This document shows, piece by piece, positions 17,003 to 23,664 of a DNA stretch of 64,000 nt. The notes beneath the pieces are model-generated. The model had not been told where the DNA came from, did not search any database, and was given only the letters and a program-made list of their open reading frames with translations. This DNA comes from Microcella sp. GTDB lineage: Bacteria; Actinomycetota; Actinomycetes; Actinomycetales; Microbacteriaceae. The stretch is taken from assembly GCF_019739195.1 (NCBI RefSeq), contig NZ_JAHHDS010000003.1:434001-498000 (forward strand). Reading direction: 5' to 3'. Made by a program: the position numbers and the translations under genes. Numbering within the stretch: the stretch's first letter is position 1; each line of letters begins with the position of its first letter.

Positions 17003-17784
17003 GAGGCCACCTCGTGCGCCTGCGGACGTTCGAGCACCATGCTCACGTGCACATCGTCGCTCGCGATCCAGACCTCGGAGTGCTCCAGAGGGCGACCGTC
17101 CGCCAGAAAAGCGGTCTGCCGGAGGTGCAGAACCGGAGAGCCTTCGTCTACCTGAAGGTGGCGGGCGATGTCGCCCGTGGCCGCCCGAGCAGAGAACATA
17201 CGCCGCGCATAGGCGAGGGCGAGACCGTAGTGAAGCTCGAGCAGGTCGAAGAGCGTGCGGCCGACGAGATCGAGCTTCTCGAGATCGGGGGCGAGGTCGG
17301 CGCGAACGAAGTTGTAGAGCAGGGCGATCGGGGTCGTATCGGCGCTGCGCACCCGCTCAATGCACACGACCGGCTCGTCGGCGAGCACATGCAGTTCAGC
17401 ACCGACGGCGACGTCGGGCACGGCGAGCTCAGCGCGCAGCACGACCGTGGTGAGGTGCAGACCCTGACGGGCGAAGTCTTCGGCGATGCCCCGAAGCTCT
17501 CCCTCGGCCTTCGGAATCGCGGCAGTCGCGACCACGAAGGTGCCCCTGCCCTGGGTCTGCGTGAGCAGGCCCTCGTCGATGAGCGTCGACAGGGCACGAC
17601 GCACGGTGCCCCGGCTGACCTTGAGCTCGGCTGCAAGATCGGGTTCGGCAGGCAGTTGCTGGCCGATCGGCCAGGTGCCCGCGCCAATGCGTGCCCGGAT
17701 CGCATCAGAGATCTGAGTGTGCAGGGCCGTCGCTCCCGCACGGTCGATGCTGGTTGCTCCCTTTCTCCACTCGAAGATGGCCAT
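16999..17784 (-). CDS. GntR/HutC-family transcriptional regulator
   Basis: 261 residues. N-terminal winged helix-turn-helix (about 22-85: LHTQISDAIRARI, WPIGQQLPAEPDLAAELKVSRGTVRRALSTLIDEGLL) and a C-terminal UTRA ligand-binding domain (about 105-250: VVCIERVRSADTTPIAL, GSPVLHLRQTAF, LEHSEVWI). HutC-type regulators usually repress a catabolic operon until a sugar, nucleoside or amino acid derivative binds. It sits inside the operon 2 bases after the DeoC-like gene, which fits autoregulation; the palindrome at 19372-19385 is a plausible operator. Confidence 0.92.
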   Translation of the reverse strand: MAIFEWRKGATSIDRAGATALHTQISDAIRARIGAGTWPIGQQLPAEPDLAAELKVSRGTVRRALSTLIDEGLLTQTQGRGTFVVATAAIPKAEGELRGIAEDFARQGLHLTTVVLRAELAVPDVAVGAELHVLADEPVVCIERVRSADTTPIALLYNFVRADLAPDLEKLDLVGRTLFDLLELHYGLALAYARRMFSARAATGDIARHLQVDEGSPVLHLRQTAFLADGRPLEHSEVWIASDDVHVSMVLERPQAHEVAS

Positions 17785-17786
17785 GA

Positions 17787-18461
17787 TCAGTAGCTCCTCG
17801 TGGTCGTGTCGTCGCTACCGCTGACGATCTCGATGCCCGCACTCGTTCCGACCAGCGCGGCACCCGCGGCGATCAGCTCTCGCACCTGATGGGCACTCGT
17901 GATGCCTCCCGATGCCTTGACGAGCACGCCGTCGCGCACCCGACTCGACAACCATGCGATGCTCGCGACGTTCGCGATCTCGACCGCACCGCTGCTGGCA
18001 TTTTTGAGGTAGGCGGCCCCTGCTTCCATGGCGAGTTCGACCGCGGCCTCGCGTTCGGCTGCCGTCAGCAGTGGAAGCTCGAGCATCACCTTCACGGGCA
18101 CGCCGCTCGCCGTGACGACACCCGCGATGTCGTCACGAAAGGCGTCGAACCGGCCCGACTTCAGCCACCCGATCTGACACCCGATGTCGAGCTGCTGAGC
18201 GCCGGCCGCCACGAGTTGCTCGGCTTCAGCGGCCTTGCCCCGTGGTGTGGTGATGCCGACGATCGGAAAATCGAGCGCCGAAGCGACAACGACCTCGGTG
18301 CCTGACAGCACCGAGGCGACCTCGCGCACCCATGAACCCGGAACCATGGCGGCCTGAAAGCCCCACTGGACGCACTCTTCGGCATGAGCCGCCATGCGGT
18401 CGGCCGTCAGGTCGGCGGCGATCAGGGTGTGCTGGATAACCGCAGCCAGTTCGGCGTTCAT
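17787..18461 (-). CDS. Deoxyribose-phosphate aldolase-like (DeoC) protein
   Basis: 224 residues, DeoC/FbaB-type TIM barrel. Seen: IQHTLIAADLT at the start, DIGCQIGWLKSG (DeoC has E-I-D-x-V-x-N-I-G-x-L-K-S-G), LKNASSG at the position of the Schiff-base KTSTG, and VKASGGI for the second catalytic Lys. The Schiff-base Lys is kept but the motif around it is changed and the upstream Asp-Val/Met-Val-Ile stretch is altered, so the true substrate could be another sugar phosphate. ATG at 18461 overlaps the ribokinase stop by 4 bases. Likely splits 2-deoxyribose-5-phosphate to acetaldehyde and glyceraldehyde-3-phosphate. Confidence 0.82.
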   Translation of the reverse strand: MNAELAAVIQHTLIAADLTADRMAAHAEECVQWGFQAAMVPGSWVREVASVLSGTEVVVASALDFPIVGITTPRGKAAEAEQLVAAGAQQLDIGCQIGWLKSGRFDAFRDDIAGVVTASGVPVKVMLELPLLTAAEREAAVELAMEAGAAYLKNASSGAVEIANVASIAWLSSRVRDGVLVKASGGITSAHQVRELIAAGAALVGTSAGIEIVSGSDDTTTRSY

Positions 18462-19363
18462 GCTGCGGCCCCCGCCAGTTCGTCGCGTCGCGGAATGCCG
18501 GCGATGACGCCGCGGTGCTCGACCGAGAAGGCTGCGGCGCGGCAGGCGATCGTGACAGCATCGTTGAGCTCTGCACCGGCGGAGTACTCGGCTGCGAAGA
18601 CGCCCACAAAAGTGTCGCCGGCGCCGGTCGTGTCGACCACGACAGCGCTGGGCGACGTGATGCGGCTCACTGAGCCGTTGTCGACCACGATGGCGCCTTC
18701 CGCGCCGCACGTCAGGATGATGTCGCCCGAGCAGTGCTCGGCAAGCGCGACCGCGATGGCGAGGTCGTCGAGGTCGACGGCCTCGAGCCCGAGCAGTGAC
18801 CTCGCTTCGGTCTGGTTCGGAACCAGGATGTCAGCGGTGGTCCAGAGTTCACGAGGCACATCTGTCGCCGGAGCGGGATTCAGGATGACGGGAATGCCTG
18901 CGCGTCGGGCCGCGTCACAGCAGCGCATCGCCGCGTCGTGGGGCACTTCGAGAGAGATGACGAGGGCAGAAGCCCCCTCCAATGCGGTCGCTGCAAGCGG
19001 CTCGACACGTGCACCCCACAACGCGTCGAGCGCGCCCGCAGCGATCGCGATGCGATTCTCGCCCTCGCCGTCGACAAGAATCACGCCGGCCATCGTCGCG
19101 TCATCGACAGTGATGACGGCTGCGTCATCGACACCCTCGCGCGACCACAGCTCTCGCGCGGCTCGGCCGTCGGCATCGTCTCCGATCGCCGTGATCAAGG
19201 TCGGCCGTGATCCCCACCGAGCGATGGCAATGGCCTGATTCGATCCTTTGCCGCCATGCTCGCGGGTGAGCACACCACCCGAGACTGTCTCGCCCGCGTG
19301 CGGCATGCGGGCGAGCTGCATGGTGATACCCACGCCGTACCCACCGAGAACCGCGATCGACAT
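18458..19363 (-). CDS. Ribokinase-like PfkB-family sugar kinase, first gene of nucleoside operon
   Basis: 301 residues. PfkB family: substrate motif GGKGSNQAIAIARWG (residues about 38-52) and ATP/anion-hole signature DTTGAGDTFVGVFAAE (about 243-258) with the catalytic Asp. Ribokinases phosphorylate ribose to ribose-5-phosphate, which is what the nucleoside hydrolases of this operon would require. The N-terminus MSIAVLGGYGVGI lacks the usual N-x-D of ribokinase (there is no Asp after GYG), so sugar choice could differ. Promoter and two kinds of operator-like repeats lie upstream. First gene of a run of 13 minus-strand genes. Confidence 0.87.
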   Translation of the reverse strand: MSIAVLGGYGVGITMQLARMPHAGETVSGGVLTREHGGKGSNQAIAIARWGSRPTLITAIGDDADGRAARELWSREGVDDAAVITVDDATMAGVILVDGEGENRIAIAAGALDALWGARVEPLAATALEGASALVISLEVPHDAAMRCCDAARRAGIPVILNPAPATDVPRELWTTADILVPNQTEARSLLGLEAVDLDDLAIAVALAEHCSGDIILTCGAEGAIVVDNGSVSRITSPSAVVVDTTGAGDTFVGVFAAEYSAGAELNDAVTIACRAAAFSVEHRGVIAGIPRRDELAGAAA

Positions 19364-19371
19364 TGATCACC

Positions 19372-19385
19372 TTGTCTGTAGACAA
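19372..19385. promoter_or_regulatory. Candidate GntR operator TTGTCT-GT-AGACAA
   Basis: Perfect 6+6 inverted repeat with a 2-base centre, 9 bases upstream of the ribokinase start and downstream of the predicted -10 box. It resembles the GTnTAnAC-type core of HutC/GntR operators, and a GntR/HutC gene is in the same operon. Placement fits a repressor acting as a roadblock. Confidence 0.5.
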
Positions 19386-19407
19386 CCATGGACAAATGGT
19401 GAACGTG

Positions 19408-19437
19408 ACTGTACTGACATCCCCGAACTCACGGCAA
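19408..19437 (-). promoter_or_regulatory. Promoter of the nucleoside operon
   Basis: Minus-strand -35 TTGCCG (19432-19437) and -10 TACAGT (19408-19413) with an 18-base spacer, about 45 bases before the ribokinase start. The TGCTCA-CC-TGAGCA palindrome begins 6 bases upstream of the -35, the usual place for an activator. Confidence 0.5.
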
Positions 19438-19442
19438 GGCTC

Positions 19443-19487
19443 TGCTCACCTGAGCACAAAGCGTGCTCAGAGGAGCGCAGATGAGCA
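19443..19487. promoter_or_regulatory. Cluster of four TGCTCA/TGAGCA half-sites
   Basis: TGCTCA (19443-19448) and TGAGCA (19451-19456) form a perfect 14-base palindrome; TGCTCA (19464-19469) and TGAGCA (19482-19487) form a second, wider pair. All fall in the intergenic gap upstream of the operon promoter. The same half-sites occur near pucR and in the ECF leader, suggesting a shared regulator. Confidence 0.5.
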
Positions 19488-19517
19488 GGCCGAACTCTGG
19501 CCCATCGGCGGAGCCTC

Positions 19518-19523
19518 TACGCT
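19518..19523 (+). promoter_or_regulatory. -10 box of leaderless promoter for SdpI-like gene
   Basis: TACGCT, 6 bases before GTG at 19530, the same arrangement as at other leaderless starts in this window. Confidence 0.5.
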
Positions 19524-19529
19524 GGCACC

Positions 19530-19889
19530 GTGGACATCACCGGAGAAGATGCCTTGCAGTTGACCGGCGTATTTCTCGTCGCTGGCGCGATCGGGTTTCC
19601 GCTCATCATCTGGCTCGGCGCCATCGGGCGCCTTCGGCCGAATCGATGGATCGGCTACCGTAGCGACCACTTGCTCGAGAGCCCCGTTGCGTGGGCTCGC
19701 GGACACCGTGCGGCTCTGCCGATGGTCGTCGTCGCGTCTCTCGCGACCCTCGTGCTGGCGGTGACCGGCCTGCTGATTCCCTGGCTCATCGCCAAAGCCG
19801 CGGTGCTGTTCCTGGCCGCCGTGGCCATCTTCGGCGGCGGCCTGCGCGGGCAGCTGCTCGCCGACGACGCCGCCGCACTCGACGACTAG
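19530..19889 (+). CDS. SdpI-like small membrane protein
   Basis: 119 residues with three hydrophobic segments (about 10-30, 64-85, 86-104). The cytoplasmic loop GRLRPNRWIGYRSDHLLESPVAWARGHR matches the SdpI/YhfL family pattern (N..IG.R....L.S...W...H). SdpI in Bacillus gives immunity to a toxin peptide, but most actinobacterial homologues have no known role. No toxin-like gene is adjacent. Its TAG stop and the TAG stop of convergent rbfA share the palindrome CTAG at 19886-19889. Confidence 0.7.
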   Translation: MDITGEDALQLTGVFLVAGAIGFPLIIWLGAIGRLRPNRWIGYRSDHLLESPVAWARGHRAALPMVVVASLATLVLAVTGLLIPWLIAKAAVLFLAAVAIFGGGLRGQLLADDAAALDD

Positions 19890-20386
19890 CGCCGGGGCGA
19901 CTCCGCGGCGTCCGAGTCGTCGTCGAGCAGTTCATCGTCATCGAGCTCATCGAGCTCGGCGTCGACGTCGCGCGGCTTGACGTAGGGGTCGGGGTCGCCC
20001 GCGTACTGCGCCGTCGCGGCCTCCGCCTCGGTCTGCGCGTCGCGCTCGCGCGCCTCGCGCAGCAGAGCTTCGATCGAGGCCGCGTTCTCAGGGATGCCGT
20101 CGAGGATGAACTCGATCGACGGGGTGAGGCGCGTGTTGAGGTTGCGACCGACCTCGGTTCTGAGCATCCCTGTCGCCGCCGTCAGCGCCGCCGCAGTGTC
20201 AGTGCGCTCTTGCTCGGTGCCGAGCACGGTGTAGAAGATCGAGGCGTGCTGCAGATCTCCCGTCACCTGCACATCGGTGATCGTCACGAAGCCCAGGCGC
20301 GGGTCGCGCAGGCCCTTGTCGAGCCGTTGCGCGACGACCTCTTTGATGCGGTCGGCGACCTTGCGAGCGCGGGGGTTGCCTGCCAT
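19886..20386 (-). CDS. rbfA: 30S ribosome-binding factor A
   Basis: 166 residues. Binds 30S precursors and aids 16S rRNA 5-prime end maturation. The KH-like core is clear (NPRARKVADRIKEVVAQRL, DPRLGFVTITDVQVTGDL, ASIFYTVLG, LRTEVGRNLNTRLTPSIEF). A C-terminal extension of about 40 residues is very acidic (VDAELDELDDDELLDDDSD), longer than in typical RbfA. The frame opens at 20476, but ATG at 20386 follows CAGGAG with a good spacer and matches the family N-terminus. Lies downstream of infB as usual; truB is not next to it. Confidence 0.93.
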   Translation of the reverse strand: MAGNPRARKVADRIKEVVAQRLDKGLRDPRLGFVTITDVQVTGDLQHASIFYTVLGTEQERTDTAAALTAATGMLRTEVGRNLNTRLTPSIEFILDGIPENAASIEALLREARERDAQTEAEAATAQYAGDPDPYVKPRDVDAELDELDDDELLDDDSDAAESPRR

Positions 20387-20404
20387 GAGCTGCTCCTGAC
20401 TGCT

Positions 20405-20431
20405 GCGGGTGGTGCGGGTGGTGCGGGTGGT
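20405..20431. repeat. Three tandem copies of a 9-base repeat
   Basis: GCGGGTGGT occurs three times in a row between rbfA and infB. A small tandem repeat that could vary in copy number by slippage; it lies about 19 bases upstream of the rbfA start codon in the leader. Confidence 0.7.
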
Positions 20432-20441
20432 GCTGAGGGAT

Positions 20442-20474
20442 GCGGCCCGCCGATCGCTCGGATCAGCGGGCCGC
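20442..20474 (-). other. Hairpin between infB and rbfA
   Basis: Inverted repeat GCGGCCCGC / GCGGGCCGC (20442-20450, 20466-20474) with a 15-base loop that can pair further. No T-run follows, so it is probably a processing or stability element in the infB-rbfA transcript. Confidence 0.55.
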
Positions 20475-20491
20475 ACCGGGTCACGTCATGC

Positions 20492-20506
20492 GCGCCCGGA
20501 GGGCGC
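20492..20506 (-). terminator. Hairpin directly after infB stop
   Basis: Minus strand GCGCCC-TCC-GGGCGC, 4 bases after the infB stop codon. Short stem and no T-run: at most a weak or Rho-assisted terminator that would lower rbfA expression. Confidence 0.35.
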
Positions 20507-20510
20507 AGTG

Positions 20511-23174
20511 CTAGGCGCGCACCTTCTCCTTCATCTCGATCGTCTCGATCTCGTCGCCGATCTGGATGTCGTTGAACTTGCCGAGGCCGATACCGCACTC
20601 GAAGTCGGTGCGCACCTCGGTCACGTCATCCTTGAAGCGACGCAACGACTCGATGGCCAGGTTGTCGCCGACCACGACGCCGTCGCGGATGACCCGCGCC
20701 TTGGCGTTGCGGGTGATCGTGCCGCTGCGCACGATGACACCGGCGATGTTGCCGACCTTCGACGAGCGGAAGATCTCGCGCACCTCGGCGACACCCGACT
20801 GCACCTCTTCGAACTCAGGCTTGAGCATGCCCTTGAGCGAGCCCTCGATCTCTTCGAGAGCGGCGTAGATGACCGAGTAGAACCGGATGTCGACGCCTTC
20901 GCGCTGAGCACGCTCGCGCGCCTTCGTGTCGGGGCGAACGTTGAAGCCCACGATGATCGCGTTGTCGATCGTCGCGAGGTTGACGTCGCTCTCGGTCACA
21001 GCACCCACACCGCGGTGGATGATGCGCAACTGCACGCTGTCATCGACCTCGATCTTGAGCAGAGCCTCTTCCAGCGCCTCGACGGCACCGGAGACGTCAC
21101 CCTTGATGATGAGGTTGAGCGACTCGACCTTGCCGTCTTCGAGCGCCTTGGTGAAGTCTTCGAGGCTGATGCGCTTGCGAGCCTTGGCCAGCATGGCGTT
21201 GCGCTCGGCGGCCTCGCGCTTCTCGGCGATCTGACGGGCGGTGCGGTCGTCGTCGGTGACGATGAAGGTGTCGCCGGCGCGCGGAACGCTCGACAGACCC
21301 TGCACCTGCACCGGACGCGAGGGGTAGGCCTCGTCGACCTTCTCGCCGTTCTCGTCGGTCATGGCGCGCACGCGGCCATAGGCCGTGCCTGCCACGATCG
21401 GGTCGCCGACGCGCAGGGTTCCGGCCTGGATGAGCACCGTCGCGACCGAGCCGCGACCCTTGTCGAGCTTCGCCTCAATCGCGACACCACGGGCATCGCG
21501 GGCGGGGTTCGCACGCAGGTCGAGGCCGGCGTCTGCGGTGAGCAGCACAGCATCCAGCAGTTCTCGAATGCCCATGTTCTGCAGAGCAGAGACGTCCATG
21601 AACATGGTGTCTCCGCCGTACTCTTCAGCCACAAGACCGAACTCGGTGAGCTGCTGACGCACCTTGGCGGGGTTCGCACCCTCTTTGTCGACCTTGTTGA
21701 CGGCGACGACGATCGGCACACCGGCGGCCTGCGCGTGGTTGAGCGCCTCGACCGTCTGCGGCATGATGCCGTCGTCGGCCGCGACCACGAGAATCGCGAC
21801 GTCGGTCACCTGCGCACCACGAGCACGCATGGCGGTGAATGCCTCGTGACCCGGGGTGTCGATGAAGGTGATGGCGCGCTCGATGCCCTCGTGCTCGGTC
21901 CAGACCTGGTACGCACCGATGTGCTGCGTGATGCCGCCGGCCTCACCCGCGACGACGTTCGCTTCGCGAATCGCGTCGAGCAGCTTGGTCTTTCCGTGGT
22001 CGACGTGACCCATGACGGTGACCACGGGGGGACGGATGACGAGGTCGTCTTCGTCGTCCTCCTGATCGAGGTCGATGTCGAAGGCCTCGAGAAGCTCTTT
22101 GTCTTCGTCTTCGGGAGACACGATCTCGATGCGCCAGCCGAGCTCTTCGCCGAGCACCTCGAAGGTCGCGCCGTCGAGCGACTCGGTCGCCGTGGCCATC
22201 TCACCGAGGTGGAACAGCACGGTCACGAGGTTGCCGGGAGGGCAGCTCATGCCCGTGGCGTTCTCGAGCTTGTCGGCGAAGTCGGTGATCGACGCGCCCT
22301 GGCGCAACCGGATGACCGTCTTGCCGTCGCCGCGGGGAACGCTGACACCGCCGACCGACGGGGCCTCCCGCATCTCGAACTCTTGACGCTTCGTGCGCTT
22401 CGACTTGCGCGCCTTCGACTTGCCGCCACCGCGACCGAAGGCACCAGCCGTGCCACCGCCGGGGCCGCGACCACGACCGCCACCACCGGGGCGAGGGCCG
22501 CTGAAGCCGCCGCCGGGAGCACCGCCCGGGCCGCCTGCGCCACCCGGGCGGAAGCCGCCGCCAGCGCCGGCCGGACGGCCGGGACCACCCGTGCGCTGCT
22601 GGAACGGAGCGCGCGGGCCGCCGGGGCGACCTGCGCCGTCGGGACGCGGAGCGCCGGGACGCGGAGCACCCGGACGCGGCGCGCTCGGGCGCGGGATGGC
22701 GCCGCCGCCGGGGCGGGGCATGCCCTGAGTCGACGAGAAGGGGTTGTTGCCGGGGCGAGGAGTGCCCGGACGCGTCATACCCTGCTGCGAGGCGAAGGGG
22801 TTGTTGCCGGGGCGCGGCTGACCGGCTTCGGCAGCGGGGCGCGCAGCGGCGTCGCCACCGGATTCGGGCGCCGTGGGAGCCGCGGGAGCGGGAGCCTCAG
22901 CGGCCGGCTCGGGAGCGGCGTCGACGGGAGGTGCAGGGGCGGGCGCCGGCGCAGGCTTCGCGGGAGCCTTCGCTGCAGGCTTCTCGGCTGCCTTCGGCGG
23001 CGCCGTGATGCCTTCTGCTTCGAGGGCCGCGCGCAGCTTGCGGGCGACGGGGGGCTCGATCGTCGACGACGGCCCCTTGACGAATTCGCCGAGCTCTTTG
23101 AGCTTCTCGAGGGCGACTTTGCTTTCTACACCGAGTTCGCTCGCGATCTCGTGCACGCGTGGTTTGGCAGCCAC
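20511..23174 (-). CDS. infB: Translation initiation factor IF-2
   Basis: 887 residues. GTPase that brings initiator tRNA to the ribosome. Layout: IF2_N helical domain (about 5-50), a long Gly/Pro/Arg/Ala-rich linker (about 55-265) with repeated PRPG and FSSTQGM/FASQQGM units, a second N-domain (about 285-335), the G domain with [11 protein letters not shown] (G1), [18 protein letters not shown] (G3) and NKVDK (G4), then domains II-IV ending near [15 protein letters not shown]. The frame opens at 23198; GTG at 23174 is chosen because CAGGAG lies 5 bases upstream and the protein then starts [11 protein letters not shown]. That Shine-Dalgarno lies in a hairpin (23182-23207). Confidence 0.97.
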   Translation of the reverse strand: MAAKPRVHEIASELGVESKVALEKLKELGEFVKGPSSTIEPPVARKLRAALEAEGITAPPKAAEKPAAKAPAKPAPAPAPAPPVDAAPEPAAEAPAPAAPTAPESGGDAAARPAAEAGQPRPGNNPFASQQGMTRPGTPRPGNNPFSSTQGMPRPGGGAIPRPSAPRPGAPRPGAPRPDGAGRPGGPRAPFQQRTGGPGRPAGAGGGFRPGGAGGPGGAPGGGFSGPRPGGGGRGRGPGGGTAGAFGRGGGKSKARKSKRTKRQEFEMREAPSVGGVSVPRGDGKTVIRLRQGASITDFADKLENATGMSCPPGNLVTVLFHLGEMATATESLDGATFEVLGEELGWRIEIVSPEDEDKELLEAFDIDLDQEDDEDDLVIRPPVVTVMGHVDHGKTKLLDAIREANVVAGEAGGITQHIGAYQVWTEHEGIERAITFIDTPGHEAFTAMRARGAQVTDVAILVVAADDGIMPQTVEALNHAQAAGVPIVVAVNKVDKEGANPAKVRQQLTEFGLVAEEYGGDTMFMDVSALQNMGIRELLDAVLLTADAGLDLRANPARDARGVAIEAKLDKGRGSVATVLIQAGTLRVGDPIVAGTAYGRVRAMTDENGEKVDEAYPSRPVQVQGLSSVPRAGDTFIVTDDDRTARQIAEKREAAERNAMLAKARKRISLEDFTKALEDGKVESLNLIIKGDVSGAVEALEEALLKIEVDDSVQLRIIHRGVGAVTESDVNLATIDNAIIVGFNVRPDTKARERAQREGVDIRFYSVIYAALEEIEGSLKGMLKPEFEEVQSGVAEVREIFRSSKVGNIAGVIVRSGTITRNAKARVIRDGVVVGDNLAIESLRRFKDDVTEVRTDFECGIGLGKFNDIQIGDEIETIEMKEKVRA

Positions 23175-23181
23175 TTGTTCT

Positions 23182-23207
23182 CCTGTCTGGGTCCGCACCC
23201 AGGCAGG
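23182..23207 (-). promoter_or_regulatory. Hairpin occluding the infB ribosome binding site
   Basis: In the minus-strand RNA, CCUG-C-CUGGGU pairs with ACCCAG-A-CAGG around a GCGG loop; ten pairs with one C-A mismatch. The 3-prime arm CAGG is the first part of the infB Shine-Dalgarno CAGGAG, 7 bases from the GTG. Folding would limit ribosome access. Confidence 0.55.
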
Positions 23208-23250
23208 GGCAGACCATTAGTTCTGGACGGAACTCATTTCGAGCCGCTCA

Positions 23251-23529
23251 TTAGTTGTCCATGTGCCGATCAGCCTTTTCTTCGGATGATGAAATGGTCG
23301 TCAGAACGGATGCTGCGTCGAGCGGACCCGCCACCCGCAGCGCGCGGGCCCAGGCCCGCCGCTCAGTGGCGATTTCGACGCAGTCGCGAGTGCTGTGCAC
23401 CCACGCACCCCGACCCGGAAACCGGGCCCGAGCATCCACCACGACCGCTCCATCGCGCGCGACCACCCTCACGAGTGAGGATCGAGGCGCCCGCTGTCGA
23501 CAGCCGAGGCAGGTTCTGACGGGTTCCAT
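23251..23529 (-). CDS. ylxR: YlxR-family RNA-binding protein
   Basis: 92 residues, DUF448. Contains the conserved RTCLGCRQRAPRSSLVRVV at residues 5-23 and PGRGAWVHSTRDCVEIA around 38-55. The family is small, basic and nucleic acid-binding, always near nusA and infB; recent work on homologues links it to RNase P or transcription control, so the precise role is uncertain. ATG at 23529; the gene lies between the two hairpins after nusA and the infB leader. Confidence 0.92.
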   Translation of the reverse strand: MEPVRTCLGCRQRAPRSSLVRVVARDGAVVVDARARFPGRGAWVHSTRDCVEIATERRAWARALRVAGPLDAASVLTTISSSEEKADRHMDN

Positions 23530-23565
23530 GTTACCCCTCTTGCATTCCGCACGCCGACCCTCGCT

Positions 23566-23584
23566 CGAAACGCGATGCGTTTCG
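23566..23584 (-). other. Second hairpin in the nusA-ylxR gap
   Basis: Perfect 8-bp inverted repeat CGAAACGC-GAT-GCGTTTCG, 6 bases from the left arm of the large nusA inverted repeat. Not followed by a T-run. Confidence 0.6.
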
Positions 23585-23590
23585 GGCTTC

Positions 23591-23664
23591 GGCGCGAAGA
23601 TCGATATCCAACCTCCGGGCTACTCGTCCATCACTGAATCCGGTTGGATATCGATCTTCGCGCC
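23591..23664 (-). repeat. Perfect 23-bp inverted repeat spanning the nusA stop codon
   Basis: Arms 23591-23613 and 23642-23664 are exact reverse complements, separated by 28 bases that include the nusA stop (23620-23622). One arm is inside the nusA coding sequence (residues GAKIDIQP), the other is downstream, so the noncoding arm looks like an inverted copy of the coding one. The RNA hairpin would be very stable. No T-run, so not a standard terminator. Confidence 0.9.

Noticed and set aside
19530-19889. Toxin-immunity pair based on SdpI similarity
   Set aside because: No small toxin gene lies next to it and most actinobacterial SdpI-like proteins are not known to give immunity.
20409-23519. 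1036-residue plus-strand open frame opposite infB
   Set aside because: Shadow frame produced by high third-position GC in infB; low-complexity His/Arg/Val-rich translation with no domain.
23591-23664. Transposon terminal repeats at the nusA end
   Set aside because: Only 28 bases separate the arms, there is no transposase or target duplication, and one arm is nusA coding sequence.
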